Assembly: GCA_963726975.1 (NCBI GenBank)
Contig: CAVSEK010000001.1
Coordinates: 248,001-312,000 of the forward strand
Length of the DNA stretch: 64,000 bases
Direction: 5' to 3'
From: CAVSEK01 sp963726975
GTDB taxonomy: Bacteria; Actinomycetota; Actinomycetes; Mycobacteriales; SCTD01
Part shown: positions 50,611 through 59,688 of the stretch, one piece after another
Position numbering within the stretch: position 1 is the stretch's first letter
How the letters are laid out: every line of letters starts with the position of its first letter
Made by a program: the position numbers and the translations under genes
Notes under the pieces: generated by a model
What the model was told of the DNA's origin: nothing
What the model saw: only the letters and a program-made list of their open reading frames with translations
Database searches by the model: none

Positions 50611-53124
50611 CTAGAGCAGCGGCAGGGCGACGCGCTCGCGGCGTGCGGCCGCGTGGCGCTCGGGCGGTACGTCCCCGTACGTCGTGGTCCGCTGCCGGGG
50701 GGCGCGGCCGGCCGCGCGGACCATCGCCTCGAGGTCCTCGACGGACTTGCGCGAGCCGTGGGCCGAGCCGGCCATGCGGCTGATGGTCTCCTCCATGAGG
50801 GTGCCGCCGAGGTCGTCGACCCCGCCCGCGAGCACCTGTCCGCACTGCTCCGGGCCGAGCTTGACCCAGCTGCACTGGACGTGGTCGATGCGGCCGTGCA
50901 GCAGCAGCCGCGCGACGGCGTGCACCGCGCGGTTGTCGCGCACCGTGGGCCCCGGCCGGGCGACGCCGGCGAGGTAGAGCGGTGCGTTGGTGTGCACGAA
51001 GGGCAGCGGCACGAACTCGGTGAACCCGCCGCTCTCGTCCTGCAGCCGGGCGAGCACGCGCAGGTGGCCCAGCCAGTGGTGCGGCGCGTCGACGTGGCCG
51101 TACATCATCGTGCTCGTCGTCGGCAGGCCGACGCGGTGCGCGGCGGTGACGACCTCCACCCACTGCGCGGTCGGCAGCTTGCCCTTGGTGAGCACCCAGC
51201 GGACCTCGTCGTCGAGGATCTCGGCGGCGGTGCCGGGCAGGCTGTCGACACCCGCCTCCCGGGCCGCGACGAGGAAATCCTCGATCGACGTGCCGAGCCG
51301 CGCGGCGCCGTTGACGACCTCCATCGGGCTGTAGGCGTGCAGGTGCAGGTCGGGGGCGCCCGCCTTCACCGCGCGGGCGAGGTCGAGGTAGGCGGTGCCC
51401 GGCAGCTGCGGGTCGATGCCGCCCTGCATGCAGACCTCGGTCGCGCCGACCGCCCAGGCCTCCCGCGCCCGGTCGGCGACCTCGTCGAGGGAGAGCGTGT
51501 AGGCGTCGGCGTCGGTGCGGCGCTGGGCGAAGGCGCAGAAGCGGCAGCCGGTGTAGCAGACGTTCGTGAAGTTGATGTTGCGATTGACGACGTAGGTGAC
51601 CTCGTCGCCCACCGTGTCGCGCCGGACGTCGTCGGCGAGCGCGGCCAGCGCCTCGAGATCGGCCCCGTCGCACTCGAGCAGCGCGAGGTACTGCGCGTCC
51701 GTCAGGCCGGCCGGGTCGTCCGCCGCGCGCCGCAGCGCCGCGGCCACGTCGCCGGAGACGTGCTCGCGCGGCGCGGGCAGCTCCAGCGCCGACCAGTCGC
51801 CGTACACGTCGTCGAAGTCCGAGCGCCGGTCGCCGGTGCGGCCGGTGGTGTCGACGCTGGCGTGCAGGTCGGTGCGGCCCGACGAGACCAGCCCGCCGTC
51901 CGGCTCCTGCCAGGGCCGCGGCTGCGGGAGGACGTCGGCGGCCAGCCCGTCCGGCCCGGCGAGGGCCGCCACGTGCCCGGCGAGCCGCGGGTCGAGCCAG
52001 GGCTCGGCGAGGTACGGCGGGTGGGCCGTCAGCCGCTCGCGCAGGACGAAGCCGGCCTCCGCCGTCGCCGCGGCCAGCGCCTCGACCTGCGGCCAGGGGC
52101 GCTCGGGGTTGACGTGGTCGGGCGTGAGCGGGCTGACCCCGCCCCAGTCGTCGACGCCGGCGGCCAGCAGGCGGCGGGTCTCGGCGAGGTCGACGAGGTT
52201 GGGCGGCGCCTGCACCCGCACGCGCGGGCCCATGACCAGCCGGGTCACGGCGATCGCCGCGAGGTGCTCCTCGAGGTCGACGTCGGGCACCGAGCGCATG
52301 GCGGTGTCGTCCTTGGCCCGGAAGTTCTGGACGATCACCTCCTGCACGTGGCCGTGGCGACGGTGCGCCGCGCGGATGGCGAAGACGGTCTCGGCCCGCT
52401 CGACGTAGGTCTCGCCGATGCCGACGAGCAGGCCGGTGGTGAAGGGGACGGCGTGCCGGCCGGCGTCCTCGAGCACCTGGAGCCGGACGGCAGGGTCCTT
52501 GTCCGGGCTCCCCCGGTGCGCCGGGACGTCCGCGGTCGTCTCCAGCATCATCCCCATGCTCGGCGCCACGGGCTTGAGCCGCTGCAGCTCGGCCCAGCTC
52601 AGGACGCCCGGGTTGAGGTGCGGCAGCAGGCCGGTCTGCTCCAGCACCGCCACGGCGCACGCCCGGACGTAGGCCAGGGTGGAGTCGTAGCCCGCCTCGT
52701 CGAGCCAGGCGCGGGCCTGCGGCCACCGGTCCTCCGGCCGGTCGCCGAGGGTGAACAGCGCCTCCTTGCAGCCCAGCGCCGCGCCCTGCCGGGCGATCTC
52801 CAGCACCTCCTCGACGGACAGGAACGGCGCCGGCAGGCGGCCGGGCACGGTGGCGAACGTGCAGTAGTGGCAGCGGTCGCGGCACAGCCGGGTCAGCGGG
52901 ACGAACACCTTGCGGCTGTAGGTGACGACCCCCGGCCGGCCGGCGTCGGCCAGGCCCTGGTCGCGGACGCGCGCGGCGCTCGCGCACAGCGCCTCGAGCG
53001 CTTCCCCGCGGGCCTGGAGCAGCACCGCGGCCTCGGCGACGTCGAGCGCCTTGCCGTCGCGCGCCCGGGCCAGCGCGCGGGTCGTCCCCGGGGGCGGGGA
53101 CGGCGGCGCGGGGTCTGGCGGCAC
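50611..53124 (-). CDS. fbiC: FO synthase FbiC (fused CofG/CofH)
   Basis: An 837-aa fusion of two radical-SAM enzymes that joins tyrosine and the pyrimidine precursor to form FO, the deazaflavin core of coenzyme F420. The N-terminal CofG half has the cluster motif CRDRCHYC (C81, C85, C88) with THAP-like GIGETYVERA and APPNLVD. The C-terminal CofH half has CYTGCRFC (about C523, C527, C530), VCMQGGIDPQLPGTAYLDL, LPGTAAEILDDEVRW and the final EETISRMAGSAHG. In methanogens the halves are separate genes; the fusion is the actinobacterial form. GTG 53124. FbiA and FbiB lie 3 kb away on the other strand. Confidence 0.97.
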   Translation of the reverse strand: MPPDPAPPSPPPGTTRALARARDGKALDVAEAAVLLQARGEALEALCASAARVRDQGLADAGRPGVVTYSRKVFVPLTRLCRDRCHYCTFATVPGRLPAPFLSVEEVLEIARQGAALGCKEALFTLGDRPEDRWPQARAWLDEAGYDSTLAYVRACAVAVLEQTGLLPHLNPGVLSWAELQRLKPVAPSMGMMLETTADVPAHRGSPDKDPAVRLQVLEDAGRHAVPFTTGLLVGIGETYVERAETVFAIRAAHRRHGHVQEVIVQNFRAKDDTAMRSVPDVDLEEHLAAIAVTRLVMGPRVRVQAPPNLVDLAETRRLLAAGVDDWGGVSPLTPDHVNPERPWPQVEALAAATAEAGFVLRERLTAHPPYLAEPWLDPRLAGHVAALAGPDGLAADVLPQPRPWQEPDGGLVSSGRTDLHASVDTTGRTGDRRSDFDDVYGDWSALELPAPREHVSGDVAAALRRAADDPAGLTDAQYLALLECDGADLEALAALADDVRRDTVGDEVTYVVNRNINFTNVCYTGCRFCAFAQRRTDADAYTLSLDEVADRAREAWAVGATEVCMQGGIDPQLPGTAYLDLARAVKAGAPDLHLHAYSPMEVVNGAARLGTSIEDFLVAAREAGVDSLPGTAAEILDDEVRWVLTKGKLPTAQWVEVVTAAHRVGLPTTSTMMYGHVDAPHHWLGHLRVLARLQDESGGFTEFVPLPFVHTNAPLYLAGVARPGPTVRDNRAVHAVARLLLHGRIDHVQCSWVKLGPEQCGQVLAGGVDDLGGTLMEETISRMAGSAHGSRKSVEDLEAMVRAAGRAPRQRTTTYGDVPPERHAAARRERVALPLL

Positions 53125-53155
53125 CGCCCCACCGTACGTCCGGGAGCGGACGCGC

Positions 53156-53192
53156 CGCGGCGGGCCGGGAGGCGACCTCCCGACCCGCCGCG
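53156..53192 (-). terminator. strong terminator after the M6 protease gene
   Basis: 17-nt arms CGCGGCGGGCCGGGAGG / CCTCCCGACCCGCCGCG with one mismatch and loop CGA, 27 nt past the protease stop and 32 nt before fbiC starts. Confidence 0.85.
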
Positions 53193-53219
53193 GGTCGTGC
53201 CGTGCTCAGGCGAGCGGGG

Positions 53220-55643
53220 TCAGCGGGTGCTGCCGACCGCCACCGTCATCGAGGTGCCGTCCTGCTCGAGCACCCGCAGGGTGACCCCGGCCGCCGGCAG
53301 CGTGGAGCCGATGAGCGGGGTGGCCGCCCGGCGGTAGCTCTTCGTGTCGTCGAAGAGCGGCTGCGCCCGGTGCGCGCCGAACCGGTCCGCCACACCCTGC
53401 GGGTGCAGCGTGAACGGCGTGGAGTCGAGCAGGCTGAACGGTGCGTCGTACACCTGGACGCGCGAGCGCCAGGGGTTGCCGTCCGGCCGCAGCTCGGGCG
53501 TGGGGTGCGCGTCGACCGGCAGGACCAGTCCCTGGCCGGGGTGCTCGCTGGTGTTGTTGTCGGGCTGGCTGGTGTCCCAGTAGCTGACGAGCAGGCCCTG
53601 CTGGTACGGGAAGTGCTCGACGTAGTCCGGCCGGTCCGGGTAGCTGAAGTTGTACGGCCCGGTCTTGAGGTACTTGTCGTAGGAGACCCAGCTGCGGTTC
53701 GACGCGAGGTAGTAGTGCGCGAAGTCCTGCGTGCTGGACGCGCCCACCACCGAGAAGCCGTCGAGCGCCGGCCCCGGCGTGCCCTCCGCGCCGTCGGCGA
53801 ACAGCGTCTTGCGTCCGGCGACGACGGCCAGCTGGTCGGCGAAGAAGCCGCCGGCCGAGACGCCGCCGTCGGTGCGGTAGGAGAACCGGACCAGGCCCCG
53901 CTTGCCCTGCAGCGTGCTCAGCGGCACGGACAGGTCGACCCAGCGGCCGGCGGTGCTGCCGGTGATCGCCGGGTTGCCGCTGCCGTCCGTGCCGAACACC
54001 TTGCCGTCGACCTTGCCCGGCAGGCTCGTCCAGGTCTTCCCGCCGTCCGTCGAGGTCTGGACGTACAGGTAGTCGTAGTCCTCCTCGATGGAGTAGCGGA
54101 CCTTGCTGGTGAGCGCGCCGCCGTAGGCGCCGCGCAGGTCCACCGGGACGGTCAGCGTCGACGACAGGTCGTCGGCGTTGCCGGAGAAGAACTGCTTCGT
54201 CCCGGCGAAGGGCTTGCCGAGCCGGGTCGTCACGCTCTTCTCGGGCAGGACGCTGAGGATGGCCTGCGGCTTGGCCGAGTGGTACTCGTGCGGGCCGATC
54301 TGCAGCGTCGTCGTGGTGCCGGCCGGCACGGCCTCGTAGTCCAGCCAGCCGAGCTGCAGCTTGTCCCAGGCGGACAGGTCCCCGGCCCGGGTGCCCAGCG
54401 GCTCCCCCGCGCCGTTGAGGCGGCTCTGCGCCATGAGGTTCCAGTACTCCACGCCGTTGTCGCCGCCGGCGGTGTCGTAGTGGTCCGGCAGGCCGAGGTC
54501 GTGGCCGTACTCGTGGGTGAAGACGCTCACCCCGCCGTTCTCGGGCTGCATCGTGTAGTCGCCGACGAACAGGCCGGTGTCGCCGACCGGGGTGCCGCCG
54601 AGCTTGTTGAAGGCCGGGCCGGTCGTGCCGATGTCGCCGTAGCCGACGTAGGAGCGGTGCGCCCACAGGGCGTCCTCGCCGAACGTCGGGTCGCCGTCGG
54701 ACTCGTCGCCGCCGGCGTGGACGACCTGGAAGTGGTCGATGTAGCCGTCCGGCTCGCGGAAGTCGCCGTCGCCGTCGTAGTCGTAGCGGTCCTGCTGGTC
54801 GAAGCGGGCGAGGTCGGCCTTGATCTGCTGGGCCGTCCTGCCGGAGGCCCTGAGCTGGGCGACGTAGGCGTCGACCGCGTCGGTGACGAGCGCGTAGGCG
54901 TTGTTGCAGACCACGCTGGCGCAGACCAGCGGGTCGGTGCCGTCCAGGTCGGTGCTGCGGCCGTAGCGGGCCTCGTTGTAGGGCACCCGGACCCAGGTGC
55001 TGACAGCGCCGTCGACGCTGTAGCGGTTGCTCGACTGGCGCTCGTAGTAGCTCTTGAGCGACTCCTCGCCGCTGCCGAAGTAGAGCTCCTGGTAGTGGGC
55101 GCTGTCGTAGTCGGGCTGCCAGACCGTCGAGTTGTCGACCGTGCGGTCGGGCTTCGGGATCTGGTTGTGCCGCGGGCCGTCGAAGCGGACCGGGCCGGGC
55201 GTGCCGGCGTAGGTGTCGCGGTCCGGGTAGTCCGGGTGCCGCTGCTCGCCGAACTCGGCGAGCACGACGAGGATCTCGTCGGTGCCCTGGCGGTCGAGCT
55301 CGACGTACTGGTCGCGGCCGGTGCCGGGACCGGCCGCCGCGCGGACCGCGTCGCCGCGGGCCGGGGCGGCGGTCGTGCCGACCTTGGCCACCCGGCGGCC
55401 GTCGCGGACCTCCGGGGTCAGCGTGCCCGCGAGGACACCGGTCAGGGCGGTCTGCTTCAGCGCCCGGCGCTTGGCCTCGAGCGGGAAGACGACCTCGTCG
55501 CTGCCGACCGGCCGGTCGGCGGAGGGGGCCGTGCCGACCGGGTCGGACGGGGGGGTCGTCGCGGCGCTGGTGAGGGACGCCTGTCCCACCACCATGCCGG
55601 ACGCCAGTGCCAGGCTGAGCAGCCCGACGACGGACTTGCGCAC
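53220..55643 (-). CDS. secreted M6-family (immune inhibitor A-like) metalloprotease
   Basis: An 807-aa exported zinc protease. Signal peptide VRKSVVGLLSLALASGMVVGQASLTSAA, propeptide, then the M6 peptidase domain (about 110-450) with zinc motif HEYGHDLGLPDHYD (HExxH at about 377-381, third ligand Asp) and the Met-turn-like WNLMAQ. The C-terminal region has beta-sandwich/MAM- or CBM-like folds (VRYSIEEDYDYLYVQTSTDGGKTW, GLVRFSYRTDGGVSAGGFFADQLAV), usual for InhA-type proteases. GTG 55643 is preferred to ATG 55649 because AGGAG is 6 nt upstream of it but directly touches the ATG. It probably digests external proteins. It is not part of F420 synthesis although it separates fbiC from fbiAB. Confidence 0.93.
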   Translation of the reverse strand: MRKSVVGLLSLALASGMVVGQASLTSAATTPPSDPVGTAPSADRPVGSDEVVFPLEAKRRALKQTALTGVLAGTLTPEVRDGRRVAKVGTTAAPARGDAVRAAAGPGTGRDQYVELDRQGTDEILVVLAEFGEQRHPDYPDRDTYAGTPGPVRFDGPRHNQIPKPDRTVDNSTVWQPDYDSAHYQELYFGSGEESLKSYYERQSSNRYSVDGAVSTWVRVPYNEARYGRSTDLDGTDPLVCASVVCNNAYALVTDAVDAYVAQLRASGRTAQQIKADLARFDQQDRYDYDGDGDFREPDGYIDHFQVVHAGGDESDGDPTFGEDALWAHRSYVGYGDIGTTGPAFNKLGGTPVGDTGLFVGDYTMQPENGGVSVFTHEYGHDLGLPDHYDTAGGDNGVEYWNLMAQSRLNGAGEPLGTRAGDLSAWDKLQLGWLDYEAVPAGTTTTLQIGPHEYHSAKPQAILSVLPEKSVTTRLGKPFAGTKQFFSGNADDLSSTLTVPVDLRGAYGGALTSKVRYSIEEDYDYLYVQTSTDGGKTWTSLPGKVDGKVFGTDGSGNPAITGSTAGRWVDLSVPLSTLQGKRGLVRFSYRTDGGVSAGGFFADQLAVVAGRKTLFADGAEGTPGPALDGFSVVGASSTQDFAHYYLASNRSWVSYDKYLKTGPYNFSYPDRPDYVEHFPYQQGLLVSYWDTSQPDNNTSEHPGQGLVLPVDAHPTPELRPDGNPWRSRVQVYDAPFSLLDSTPFTLHPQGVADRFGAHRAQPLFDDTKSYRRAATPLIGSTLPAAGVTLRVLEQDGTSMTVAVGSTR

Positions 55644-55820
55644 TCGCATCTCCTGAGGTTCGGAGACCGGGCCGCAGCTCCCCTGGTGTGGTCACTGCCG
55701 GACGGCCCGGACATCGCGGACCGTACGGGCGGGGTGCGACATCGTGCCGCAAGGACCTGATCACAGCCTGACAACGATGCGTGGGGCAACGACCTGGCGG
55801 GCCGGCGCCGGCGCGGGTGG

Positions 55821-55826
55821 CAGGAT
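55821..55826 (+). promoter_or_regulatory. -10 box of a leaderless promoter (fbiA)
   Basis: CAGGAT, 7 nt before ATG 55834, no Shine-Dalgarno site. No clear -35 element. Confidence 0.35.
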
Positions 55827-55833
55827 CAGGGCC

Positions 55834-56778
55834 ATGCGCATCGTGGCCCTGGCCGGGGGCATCGGCGGGGCGCGGTTCCTGCGCGGGCTCCAGGCGGCCG
55901 TGCCCGACGCCGCGCTCACCGTCGTCGTCAACACCGGCGACGACCTGACGCTCTACGGCCTGCGGATCTGCCCCGACCTCGACACCGTCATGTACACCCT
56001 CGGCGGCGGGATCGACGAGGAGCGCGGGTGGGGGCGGCGCGACGAGACCTTCCACGCCAAGGAGGAGCTGGCGGCGTACGACGCGCCCGCCGCGTGGTTC
56101 GGCCTGGGCGACCGCGACCTGGCGACCCACCTCGTGCGGGCGCAGATGACCGCCGCGGGCTACGGCCTGGCGGCGGTCACGGAGGCGCTGTGCGCGCGCT
56201 GGCAGGCCGGGCGCCCGGCTGCTCCCGATGACCGAGGACCGCTTCGAGACGCACGTGCTCGTCGAGCTCGACGGGCGGCGCCGGGCGATCCACTTCCAGG
56301 AGTGGTGGGTGCGGCACCGGGCGGGGCCGCGCGCCGAGGCCTTCGTCTACGTCGGTGCGGACACCGCGACGACCGGGCCGGGCGTGCTGGACGCGATCGC
56401 CGAGGCCGACGTCGTCGTGCTGCCGCCGAGCAACCCGGTGGTGTCGATCGGCACGGTGCTGCAGCTGCCCGGCGTGCGCGAGGCGCTGGCCGCCAAGCCC
56501 GTGGTCGGCCTCTCGCCCGTGGTCGGCGGGGCGCCCGTCCGCGGGATGGCCGACGCCTGCCTGACCGCGATCGGCGTGCGAGACGACGGCCGAGGCGGTG
56601 GGGCGCCACTACGGCGCGCGCCCGCAGGGCGGGCTGCTCGACGGCTGGCTCGTCGACACGGTCGACGACGGGCGCGGTCGTGCCGGGCGTCGAGGTGCGG
56701 GCGGTCCCGCTGCTCATGACCGACCTCGACGCGGCGGCCGCGATGGCCCGGGCGGCGCTGGACCTCGCGGGTGCCTGA
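55834..56778 (+). CDS. fbiA: 2-phospho-L-lactate/PEP transferase FbiA (CofD), three frameshifts
   Basis: Joins the lactyl or phosphoenolpyruvyl phosphate unit to FO in F420 synthesis. Recognisable in pieces: MRIVALAGGIGGARFLRGL, VNTGDDLTLYGLRICPDLDTVMY, WFGLGDRDLATHLVRAQ in frame 1; PMTEDRFETHVLVELDG, VVLPPSNPVVSIGTVLQLPGV, SPVVGGAPVRGMADACLTAIGV in frame 2; GRHYGARPQGGLLDGWLVDTVD in frame 3; VPGVEVRAVPLLMTDLDAAA in frame 1 again. Extra bases at about 56217, 56578 and 56676 explain this. Because three insertions restore the original frame, an uncorrected translation looks full-length (315 aa from ATG 55834) but its residues about 130-280 are nonsense. The gene is probably intact in the organism. 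Overlaps fbiB by 8 bp. Confidence 0.9.
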   Translation: MRIVALAGGIGGARFLRGLQAAVPDAALTVVVNTGDDLTLYGLRICPDLDTVMYTLGGGIDEERGWGRRDETFHAKEELAAYDAPAAWFGLGDRDLATHLVRAQMTAAGYGLAAVTEALCARWQAGRPAAPDDRGPLRDARARRARRAAPGDPLPGVVGAAPGGAARRGLRLRRCGHRDDRAGRAGRDRRGRRRRAAAEQPGGVDRHGAAAARRARGAGRQARGRPLARGRRGARPRDGRRLPDRDRRARRRPRRWGATTARARRAGCSTAGSSTRSTTGAVVPGVEVRAVPLLMTDLDAAAAMARAALDLAGA

Positions 56779-58074
56779 GTACACCGTCCGGGGCGTCGAG
56801 GGCCTGCCGGACGTGCGGCCGGGCGACGACGTCGCGGCGCTGCTCGCCGCCGCCGTGCCCGACCTCGCCGACGGCGACGTCCTCGTCGTCACCTCCAAGA
56901 TCCTCAGCAAGGCCGAGGGCCGGCTCGTGCCGGTGCCGCCGGGGGCCGACCGCGAGCAGGTGCGGCTGCAGGCGGTCGCCGACGAGACCGTGCGCGTCGT
57001 CGCCCGCCGCGGGCCCGCCGTCATCGCCCAGGACCGGCGCGGACTGGTGCTGGCCGCTGCGGGGGTGGACGCCAGCAACGTCCGCCCCGACGAGGTCGCG
57101 CTGCTGCCGGTCGACCCGGACGCCTCCGCCCGGGCGTTGCGCGACCGGCTGCGCGCGCTCACCGGCCGTACGGTCGCGGTGGTCGTCAGCGACACGCTCG
57201 GCCGGCCGTGGCGGGTCGGGCAGGTCGACCAGGCGATCGGCGTCGCCGGCCTGGCGCCGGTGCGCGACGCGCGCGGGACCGCTCGACAGCCACGGCTACC
57301 GGCTCGAGGTCACCGAGATCGCCGTCGCCGACGAGCTGGCGTCGGCGGCCGAGCTGGTCAAGGGCAAGTCCGACGGCGTGCCGGTCGCGCTGGTCCGCGG
57401 GCTGGCGCTGCCGGACGACGGCCGCGGCGCGGCCGCCCTGGTGCGGCCGGCGGAGCAGGACTGGTTCCGGCTCGGCACCCGCGAGGCGCAGGCCGGGCAC
57501 GCTGGCGCTGCGCCGGACCGTGCGGGCGTTCGCCGACGCGCCGGTGGACCGCGGCGCGGTCCTGCGGGCGGTGGAGGCCGCGCTGCTCGCGCCCGCGCCG
57601 CACCACACCGTGCCGTGGCGCTTCGTGCTCGTGGAGCAGCGGCGCGACGCGCTGCTCGACGCGATGGCCGAGCGGTGGGCGGCGGACCTGCGCGGCGACG
57701 GCTTCTCCGAGGACAGCGTGGCCCGGCGCCTGCGGCGGGGCGACGTGCTGCGCGCGGCGCCGTACCTCGTGGTGCCGTGCCTCGTGCGCGACGGCGCGCA
57801 CGACTACCCGGACGAGCGGCGGGCCGCGGCCGAGGAGCGGCTGTTCGTCGTCGCGGGCGGCGCCGGCGTGCAGAACCTGCTCGTGCAGCTCGCCGTCGAG
57901 GGGCTGGGCAGCGCCTGGGTGTCGAGCACGATGTTCTGCCCCGACGTCGTACGGCGGGTGCTCGACCTGCCCGCCGACTGGGAGCCGCTGGGCGCGGTGG
58001 CGGTGGGCCACTCGGCCGCGCCGGCGCCCGACCGGCCCCCGCGGTCGGCCGACGACGTGGTGCTCGTCCGCTAG
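56771..58074 (+). CDS. fbiB: bifunctional F420 glutamate ligase/dehydro-F420 reductase FbiB, two frameshifts
   Basis: Restored length about 434 aa. The N-terminal CofE-like domain adds glutamates to F420-0: VLVVTSKILSKAEGRLVPV, RRGPAVIAQDRRGLVLAAAGVDASNV, VVVSDTLGRPWRVGQVDQAIGVAGL, then after a shift LDSHGYRLEVTEIAVADELASAAELVKGKSDGVPVALVRGL. The C-terminal nitroreductase-fold domain (about 240-434), which in mycobacteria reduces dehydro-F420-0, has RRTVRAFADAPVD, APHHTVPWRFVLVE, AAPYLVVPCLV and NLLVQLAVEGLGSAWVSST. Extra bases at about 57284 (ACC-G-CTCGAC) and about 57493 (GCCGGGCACG) break the frame. GTG 56771 overlaps the fbiA stop by 8 bp, so the two are coupled. Confidence 0.92.
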
Positions 58075-58090
58075 GAGCGAGCAGCTCCCC

Positions 58091-59608
58091 TCAGAAGTCG
58101 GGCTCGGGCCACGGCACCGGCGGCGGCGCGGGTGGCGTGGGGACGACGTCGAGCTGCGGGGTGAGCCCCCGGTCGGTGCGCGGTCCCCGCGGCGGCTCGT
58201 CCGGAGCGTCGGGACTCGGGGTGCGGTCCGGCTCGGGCGGCGGCGCCCAGGCGGCCGGCACGCGGTAGGTGCGGCCGGTCGGGCTGGTCCACGCGTGCCC
58301 TCCCGTGCCGGTGCGCCGGACGGTCCAGCTCAGGGTCTTGGCCCGGTGGCAGCGCCGGCTCTTGGCCGACAGGTTCCACGACGCGGTCGGGCCGCCAGCG
58401 TCGTACGGCTCCTCGTGGTCGAGGTCGCAGCGCCGGGCCGCGGTGCCGCACCCCGGGCCGGTGCACAGGCCGTCGTGCAGCTGGACCTGGCGGGCCAGGC
58501 CGGCCGACGGGTCGTGCTGCGGCTCGGCGGTCTCCACGAGCTCGAGCGGGCCGGTGGGCAGCAGGCCGAGCAGCTGGCGGCGCAGCTCCGCGGCGTCGGC
58601 GGACCCGGTCCGCTGCCGGCCGCGCCGCCGCGCGACCCGCGCAGCCGGCTGCAGCCCCTGGTCGTCGCGGTCGGTCAGGGGCTCGCCGGTCGCCTCGTCG
58701 ACGAGCAGCCGCCGCAGCACCGCCCCGGGCAGCAGCCGTCGCACCTGCTCGGCGGCGAGCGGCCCGTGCCCCTCGAGGTCGCCGGGGGCGTCGGAGCGGC
58801 CCAGGGCCGTCGCCACGGGGACGTGGACGTGCACGACGACGGCCCCGCGGCCGCAGGCGGCGCCGGTCGGGTCGCCCGGCGAGGTGCAGGCGGGCGTGCC
58901 GTCGAGGGCGTGCAGCGCCAGCGCCGGCAGCACCGCCAGCAGGTCGGCGCGGCGCTGGTCGGCAGTGCGGTCGACCCCGAGCGCGCGGTCGGTCGCGGCC
59001 TGCCGGGCCGCCAGCTCGTCGAGCCCGAGGGTGAACGCCCGCGCCTGCTCGGCGGGCAGCAGCGCCCACAGCGACGCCATCCCGTCCGCCTCGCCCTGCA
59101 CCGACACCCGCCGCCCGGAACGCGCCCGGGCCCGCCGCCGCTCCGACCCGCCGGGCTCGACGGCCGCCTCCCCCTGCAGCACCAGCCGCGCGACCCGGCG
59201 CCGCAGCCGGCCGCCGGACCAGCCCGCCAGGTCGGCGTCGTCGGCCTGCCAGACCCGCGCGTCGACCCACTGCGCCACCGCCGCGGAGCAGGACCGCACC
59301 CCGCGCAGCAGCACCTCGGCCTGCCCCACCAGCACGCGGCCGGCCTCGAGCGCCGCCAGCGTCACCGGCAGGCCCTCGACGAGGCGGCACGCGTCGTCCA
59401 GCAGGCTGGAGGCGCGGACCTGGCCCACCCGCAGCGTGCCCGCCACGTCGAGCTCCAGGAAGCGGTCCGGCCCCTGCTCGCCCGACCACTGCGCCGAGCG
59501 GTGCAGCTGGCGGGCCCGGGCCGCGAACCACCCCGCCTCGAGCTGAGCGAGGTCGCCCAGCAGCCGCAGACCCTCGGCCTCCAGACCGTCCTGCGTGACG
59601 AGCTCCAT
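58091..59608 (-). CDS. DUF222/13E12-type HNH endonuclease family protein
   Basis: A 505-aa protein of the large actinobacterial DUF222-HNH family (REP13E12-like). The N-terminal helical DUF222 domain spans LTQDGLEAEGLRLL to ALWALLPAEQARAF. The C-terminal HNH nuclease motif appears in LCTGPGCGTAARRCDLDHEEPYDAGGPTASWNL followed by CHRAKT, giving the paired Cys, DLDH and N-H elements. A Pro-rich tail follows. These genes occur in many copies in some actinobacteria and may be mobile or domesticated; no repeats or insertion boundaries are visible here. ATG 59608 lies 7 nt after TAGGTT. Converges on fbiB with 16 bp between. Confidence 0.9.
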   Translation of the reverse strand: MELVTQDGLEAEGLRLLGDLAQLEAGWFAARARQLHRSAQWSGEQGPDRFLELDVAGTLRVGQVRASSLLDDACRLVEGLPVTLAALEAGRVLVGQAEVLLRGVRSCSAAVAQWVDARVWQADDADLAGWSGGRLRRRVARLVLQGEAAVEPGGSERRRARARSGRRVSVQGEADGMASLWALLPAEQARAFTLGLDELAARQAATDRALGVDRTADQRRADLLAVLPALALHALDGTPACTSPGDPTGAACGRGAVVVHVHVPVATALGRSDAPGDLEGHGPLAAEQVRRLLPGAVLRRLLVDEATGEPLTDRDDQGLQPAARVARRRGRQRTGSADAAELRRQLLGLLPTGPLELVETAEPQHDPSAGLARQVQLHDGLCTGPGCGTAARRCDLDHEEPYDAGGPTASWNLSAKSRRCHRAKTLSWTVRRTGTGGHAWTSPTGRTYRVPAAWAPPPEPDRTPSPDAPDEPPRGPRTDRGLTPQLDVVPTPPAPPPVPWPEPDF

Positions 59609-59615
59609 GCGTCAG

Positions 59616-59621
59616 AACCTA
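59616..59621 (-). promoter_or_regulatory. -10 box of a leaderless promoter (HNH gene)
   Basis: TAGGTT on the minus strand, 7 nt before ATG 59608; no ribosome binding site. Confidence 0.45.
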
Positions 59622-59688
59622 GCCGCCACCTCCGACAGAACCGCAGGTCAGCGGCTCGATGTGGACGACCGCGGCGCCTGTGGGCAGC

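Noticed and set aside
46763..52987. A 2074-codon minus-strand open frame spanning fbiC and the coiled-coil gene, and a 1450-codon plus-strand frame from 46252
   Set aside because: Both are out-of-frame shadows: the real proteins with motifs and start sites are in other frames, and the shadows consist of Arg/Ala/Gly-rich sequence.
58091..59608. HNH gene as a mobile element (intron, IS or REP13E12 prophage)
   Set aside because: No terminal repeats, integrase, att site or reverse transcriptase; only the single DUF222-HNH gene is present.
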